Source: Spirochaetales bacterium
GTDB taxonomy: Bacteria; Spirochaetota; Spirochaetia; SPDA01
Assembly: GCA_004525155.1 (NCBI GenBank)
Contig: SPDA01000043.1
Coordinates: forward strand, 1-9,625
DNA length: 9,625 bases
Direction of reading: 5' to 3'
Each line of letters starts with the position of its first letter. Position 1 is the stretch's first letter. The notes beneath the pieces were generated by a model. The model did no database searches, had not been told where the DNA came from, and worked only from the letters and a program-made list of their open reading frames with translations. This document shows positions 6,983 through 9,625 of the stretch, one piece after another. The translations under genes and the position numbers were made by a program.

Positions 6983-7939
6983 TTACTGGATAGATACAAC
7001 CAGGTCGGCGGCCTTAATCTCTCCAACCGCTTCTTTTACCGTTATTTTACTGGTTGTGCCGGAAATCTCTGTTGCGGTACCATATCCGAGATAGTCGTAT
7101 TCATAACCTATAATTTTTTCCGTGACAGGATGCTTCGTGGCGCCCTTTGGCCGGATAACGGCAAAATACGCACCCTGTTTGATGCCGTTCTGTGAACCAA
7201 GATCACAGGTAAGTACTTCCCCTTCCATTTTTACGATGAAGCCGATAGCCGGAAATTTGTTGATAAACTCGGGAACCAGGGTTTCTACGGCGGACAGGAC
7301 CGCGGAGGCGTACATGTTATTGAAGTCGACAGCGCCGGATACTAGATTGCCGTCAGAATCGGTTACCAGCTTGGTTTCGGACTTGCCTTCGCCTTTGACA
7401 CTCACGAAGATTTCCCCGGAATTAACGTTAACCAGCTTTATCTGGACAACCACCTTCACCTCCATCATGTCGTAGACTACCTTGTCCACCTTCTGCTGGC
7501 TCGAGGAAATGATGTTCGAGAGGACAAGGTAATCGGCGCCGGCAAGCTCCCCGATGCGCACATCGCCTTCCTCGAACATACCGGTAAGGGAAAGTTTCTG
7601 CTCCTGCATTATCTTGTCCAGGCTTTTCCTGTCCACCAGGGTAAGCCTGCCGGATTTGTTGATTGCATCCTGCATGAGTTCCCCGAGGTCAATTTTGGCC
7701 TCTTTGAGCTCTGTAGCGTCCCCGACTATGGCAGCCACATACCTGGGGAGCTTTTTTTCCTCGATCTTGGCAAGAACGGAAAAATCATAGGCCCGAAGAG
7801 CCGCTTCCGGGTCCGGCATGGCGGCCTTTGTCCCGCCGGTCTTTGTCCCCGATCCGGGAGCCGGTGCGCTCGCACACCCGATAAAGATAAAAGCCGCGAG
7901 TAAAATCATAACAACCAAAAGATACTGAATTCTCTTCAT
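6983..7939 (-). CDS. CsgG-like lipoprotein with C-terminal FlgT-C-like domain
   Basis: Predicted lipoprotein of 318 residues. The signal peptide 1-21 ends FIFIGC, with Cys22 lipidated and Phe at -3, followed by a short Gly/Thr/Pro tether. Residues about 65-225 follow the CsgG/LpoB-like fold pattern: a strand RYVAAIVGD, a helix ending LMQDAINKSGRLTLVDR (89-104), SLDKIMQEQKLSLTG (106-120), IGELAGADYLVLSNI (129-143), then paired strands VKVVVQIKLVNVNSGEIF (161-178). Residues 232-318 resemble the FlgT C-terminal domain: GEVLTCDLGSQNGIKQGAYFAVIR, a GTATEI strand and a closing KAADLVVSIQ. This pairing suggests an outer-membrane-associated assembly factor rather than a curli secretion pore; the transmembrane hairpins of true CsgG cannot be confirmed by eye. 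The start at 7939 has AAGGA about nine bases upstream and a strong promoter before it. It heads the lipoprotein block, so it probably works with the LPP20 proteins. FlgT itself is not lipidated and has other N-terminal domains, so it is not an ortholog. Confidence 0.83.
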   Translation of the reverse strand: MKRIQYLLVVMILLAAFIFIGCASAPAPGSGTKTGGTKAAMPDPEAALRAYDFSVLAKIEEKKLPRYVAAIVGDATELKEAKIDLGELMQDAINKSGRLTLVDRKSLDKIMQEQKLSLTGMFEEGDVRIGELAGADYLVLSNIISSSQQKVDKVVYDMMEVKVVVQIKLVNVNSGEIFVSVKGEGKSETKLVTDSDGNLVSGAVDFNNMYASAVLSAVETLVPEFINKFPAIGFIVKMEGEVLTCDLGSQNGIKQGAYFAVIRPKGATKHPVTEKIIGYEYDYLGYGTATEISGTTSKITVKEAVGEIKAADLVVSIQ

Positions 7940-7980
7940 GCTTTTCCATCCTTTTCAGCACAGAATCTCTGACATCTGGT

Positions 7981-8009
7981 ATTGTATTGTATTGCACCCG
8001 GCTTTTCAA
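7981..8009 (-). promoter_or_regulatory. Strong sigma70-type promoter for the CsgG/FlgT-C lipoprotein gene
   Basis: TTGAAA (8004-8009) and TACAAT (7981-7986) on the minus strand are separated by exactly 17 bases; each hexamer matches consensus at five of six positions. It sits just behind the MscS stop. A second TACAAT copy overlaps at 7986-7991, part of an ATTGT repeat, but its 12-base spacer is unsuitable. The -35 is identical to that of the short LPP20 promoter. Confidence 0.75.
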
Positions 8010-8013
8010 GGTT

Positions 8014-9126
8014 TCAGCGGTTTTTTATATGCAGATCAACCTGGGGGAAAGGAATTTCAATTTTATGCTTTTTAAAATTTCGCCAGATCTCGATATTCGT
8101 CCAGGATATGGCATCATATTTTAAAACCACATCCTGAATTTTGGTAAACAGGGTCATTGTGATACCGGAATCAGCGAATTCGGTAACGCGCGCTATGGGA
8201 ACAATCCCGTCTATGCCGAAGGGGTTTTTTATGCCTATATCCATGAGCACTTCCAGTACCTTGTCCAGATCGGACCGGTAGGAAACCTGCACCACGTTTT
8301 TTATGTAAACCGACCTGTCTTCATAGGAGAAATTATAGACCTTCTCGCTTATTAGCTGGGAATTCGGCACGATAATGGTCTCGTTGGTGAGGGTGTTGAT
8401 TATGGAGGCCTGCAGACGGATCTTGACGACTTCTCCCTCGATCCCCTCCACCAGTATCCTGTCCCCTTCCTTGATGGGCCTCGTTATGAGGATGGTGAGC
8501 CCCGCGAAAAAGTTTGCCACCACGCTCTGAAGGCCGAAACCCACTCCCAGACCCAGCACGCCGAAAATCACGGTAATGGAAGACAGGTCAATGCCTATGA
8601 TGGACAATCCGATAAGCAGCACCACAACCATGATGCCGTAGCGCAGGATACTCGATATGGTAAACTTTTTCGCATCGTCGATGTGCAGTTTTTTGAGAAG
8701 GGATTTGTCCAAAAATTTTCGGGACAGCCGCGCAATCCAGGATGCCGCGTAAAATACCGGAATCGCGAGTATCAGGGTAACAAAAGAAATCTGAGTGCTT
8801 CCGGAGGAAAATAACGGGGTTTTAAGGATTTTGAAAAATAATCCGAGGTAGTAAAAAATCCTTTCGCCGAACAGAACACCGACCATGGTCACGAAAAAAA
8901 CGGCAAGTCCGATGCGAAAGAATAACCGTATCGTTCTAAAAAGCCGGTTACCCTGCCGTTCCCTGACTTTGGAACGGGAGAGCCTCCTCTTTACAATCAG
9001 CATTATTATCCGGAAAAAACTGAAAACAAGAACTACGGGAATAATAAATTTGAGAAAAAAGTCTCCCCAGGTAAACGGGAGCACCTCTTTCCCTATGGAA
9101 ACTGTGCGTAAAAAAAAGTGACTCAA
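8014..9126 (-). CDS. MscS-family small-conductance mechanosensitive ion channel
   Basis: Inner-membrane channel that opens under membrane tension to release solutes during hypo-osmotic shock. The protein has 370 residues from the conventional TTG start, longer than E. coli MscS (286). The extra length is N-terminal: hydrophobic segments near 27-46, 68-86 and 112-132 come before the core segment 160-180. The pore-lining helix is clear at 185-216 (VIFGVLGLGVGFGLQSVVANFFAG). It continues into RPIKEGDRILVEGIEGEV and the beta domain with NTLTNETIIVPNSQL (244-258). The C-terminal region ends IEIPFPQVDLHIKN, the usual MscS cytoplasmic-domain ending. The start is uncertain: GGAGG lies 19 bases from the TTG but seven from an in-frame CTG at 9138. 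It is divergent from the sirtuin gene with about 100 bases between. No functional link to the lipoproteins downstream is implied, since they have their own promoter. Confidence 0.92.
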   Translation of the reverse strand: MSHFFLRTVSIGKEVLPFTWGDFFLKFIIPVVLVFSFFRIIMLIVKRRLSRSKVRERQGNRLFRTIRLFFRIGLAVFFVTMVGVLFGERIFYYLGLFFKILKTPLFSSGSTQISFVTLILAIPVFYAASWIARLSRKFLDKSLLKKLHIDDAKKFTISSILRYGIMVVVLLIGLSIIGIDLSSITVIFGVLGLGVGFGLQSVVANFFAGLTILITRPIKEGDRILVEGIEGEVVKIRLQASIINTLTNETIIVPNSQLISEKVYNFSYEDRSVYIKNVVQVSYRSDLDKVLEVLMDIGIKNPFGIDGIVPIARVTEFADSGITMTLFTKIQDVVLKYDAISWTNIEIWRNFKKHKIEIPFPQVDLHIKNR

Positions 9127-9138
9127 TCGTTCAATCAG

Positions 9139-9238
9139 ATTTTCACCTCCGAATCCGGATTGACAGCTTCGTGCCGGTTACGCTATCGTACACTTTATTA
9201 TCAATTGAATCTATAATTTCGGGAGGCTTTGCCCGGGG
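9139..9238. other. Divergent intergenic region between MscS and sirtuin genes
   Basis: About 100 bases, AT-rich at its centre. It holds a plus-strand TATAAT at 9212-9217 with no good -35 (TACACT at 17-base spacing), an eight-base palindrome TCAATTGA at 9201-9208, and the sirtuin ribosome site GGGAGG at 9221-9226. A transcript starting at the usual distance from TATAAT would begin inside that ribosome site, so this hexamer may not be the true -10. No convincing minus-strand promoter was found. Confidence 0.35.
9146..9150 (-). promoter_or_regulatory. Shine-Dalgarno of the MscS gene, pointing to a non-standard start
   Basis: GGAGG is the best ribosome site before the channel gene. Seven bases downstream is an in-frame CTG (9138), ten bases an in-frame ATT (9135), and only at 19 bases the TTG (9126). 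There is no in-frame ATG, GTG or TTG between it and the upstream stop at 9178-9180. The GTG inside the site runs into a stop after two codons. Confidence 0.6.
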
Positions 9239-9625
9239 ATGAAACAGCCGGACGGTACGCTCAGCGAAACCTTGGCAAGGGCAGCGGAAAAAATCCGGAA
9301 TGCCTTGTATCTCACGGCTTTTACGGGAGCAGGCATTTCCGTGGAAAGCGGCATACCTCCTTTCCGGGGAAAAAACGGGCTCTGGAATACCTACGATCCG
9401 CAGGTCCTGGAAATCGGATATTTCTGGCGGCATCCGGAAACCTGCTGGAAGGGCATTAAAGAAATTTTTTACGATTTTTTCGGGAAGGCGGAGCCGAACG
9501 CCGCGCATCACTTTCTCGCGGATCTGGAAAAACGGGGAATCCTGAAAACACTCATAACCCAGAATATCGATGATCTTCATTTTCGCGCGGGTAGCAGGAA
9601 CGTGGTGGAGTTTCACGGCAATTCG
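9239..9625 (+). CDS. Sir2-family NAD-dependent protein deacylase (sirtuin, CobB-like), 3' part cut by window edge
   Basis: Cytoplasmic enzyme that removes acyl groups from protein lysines while splitting NAD to nicotinamide and O-acyl-ADP-ribose. The first 129 residues are present. Visible motifs: the NAD-binding TGAGISVESGIPPFRG (29-44) followed by NGLW; the TQNIDDLHFRAGS segment (107-118); and VVEFHGN, in which His126 is the catalytic base. This is the family's normal spacing. The zinc-binding cysteines and the rest of the Rossmann domain (roughly another 110-120 residues) lie beyond the window, so substrate class (deacetylase or desuccinylase) cannot be judged. The ATG at 9239 is preceded by GGGAGG at 12-base spacing; no other in-frame start lies nearer. 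It is the only plus-strand gene here and is divergent from MscS, so the two are regulated separately or share the intergenic region. Confidence 0.9.
   Translation, partial: MKQPDGTLSETLARAAEKIRNALYLTAFTGAGISVESGIPPFRGKNGLWNTYDPQVLEIGYFWRHPETCWKGIKEIFYDFFGKAEPNAAHHFLADLEKRGILKTLITQNIDDLHFRAGSRNVVEFHGNS

Noticed and set aside
7981..7994. ATTGT tandem repeat as an operator or phase-variable tract
   Set aside because: There are fewer than three units and the repeat is fully explained as the -10 hexamer and its flank; too short for slipped-strand variation to be argued.
9143..9616. 157-codon minus-strand open frame
   Set aside because: It overlaps the clear plus-strand sirtuin reading frame with its NAD-binding and catalytic motifs; the minus translation is featureless.
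1..9625. CRISPR arrays, tRNA/rRNA genes, insertion sequences, attachment sites
   Set aside because: No spaced repeats, no cloverleaf or rRNA-like stretches, no transposase or integrase frames, and no terminal inverted repeats were seen; gaps between genes are at most about 110 bases.

Overview
The window (about 50% GC by eye) reads as part of a spirochaete-like chromosome. The grounds are indirect. Four adjacent genes encode lipoproteins, and three of the four lipoboxes have Phe at -3, a relaxed form well tolerated in spirochaetes. A HEFAHH-motif protein also resembles a family I associate with Treponema-type genomes. Genus cannot be decided from this sequence. Nearly everything is on the minus strand; only a sirtuin gene at the right edge is on the plus strand. 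Both end genes are cut by the window: an HMG-CoA-synthase-like gene on the left and the sirtuin on the right.

Layout from right to left, which is the direction of minus-strand transcription. (1) 9239-9625 (+) is the start of a Sir2-type NAD-dependent protein deacylase. It is divergent from (2) a MscS-family mechanosensitive channel (8014-9126), whose best Shine-Dalgarno points to a non-standard start codon. (3) A lipoprotein block covers 3893-7939. It begins with a CsgG-like lipoprotein that ends in a FlgT-C-like domain, preceded by a strong sigma70-type promoter (TTGAAA-N17-TACAAT). Next is a short LPP20-family lipoprotein with its own promoter (TTGAAA-N17-TACATT) and a clear intrinsic terminator behind it. 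Then come a lipoprotein with two LPP20-like units in tandem and a 471-residue LPP20 lipoprotein with extra beta-rich C-terminal regions. (4) A soluble putative zinc-metallopeptidase-like protein (2999-3862) follows. (5) Last is a compact polyketide/fatty-acid-like cassette: a ketosynthase with intact Cys-His-His, a FabG-like reductase, and an HMG-CoA-synthase-like enzyme of the polyketide beta-branching (PksG) look.

From 6202 down to 1 the genes are 2 to 30 bases apart with no terminator seen, so they look like one transcription unit. It would join outer-membrane or periplasmic lipoproteins, a HExxH protein and a carbon-chain-building cassette. LPP20, CsgG-like and FlgT-C-like modules recall the FlgO/FlgP/FlgT group that forms outer-membrane-associated flagellar rings in Vibrio. 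Spirochaete flagella do not cross the outer membrane, so these proteins may build a different envelope structure; that is inference. The two most interesting items are this lipoprotein set and the KS-SDR-HCS cassette downstream of it.
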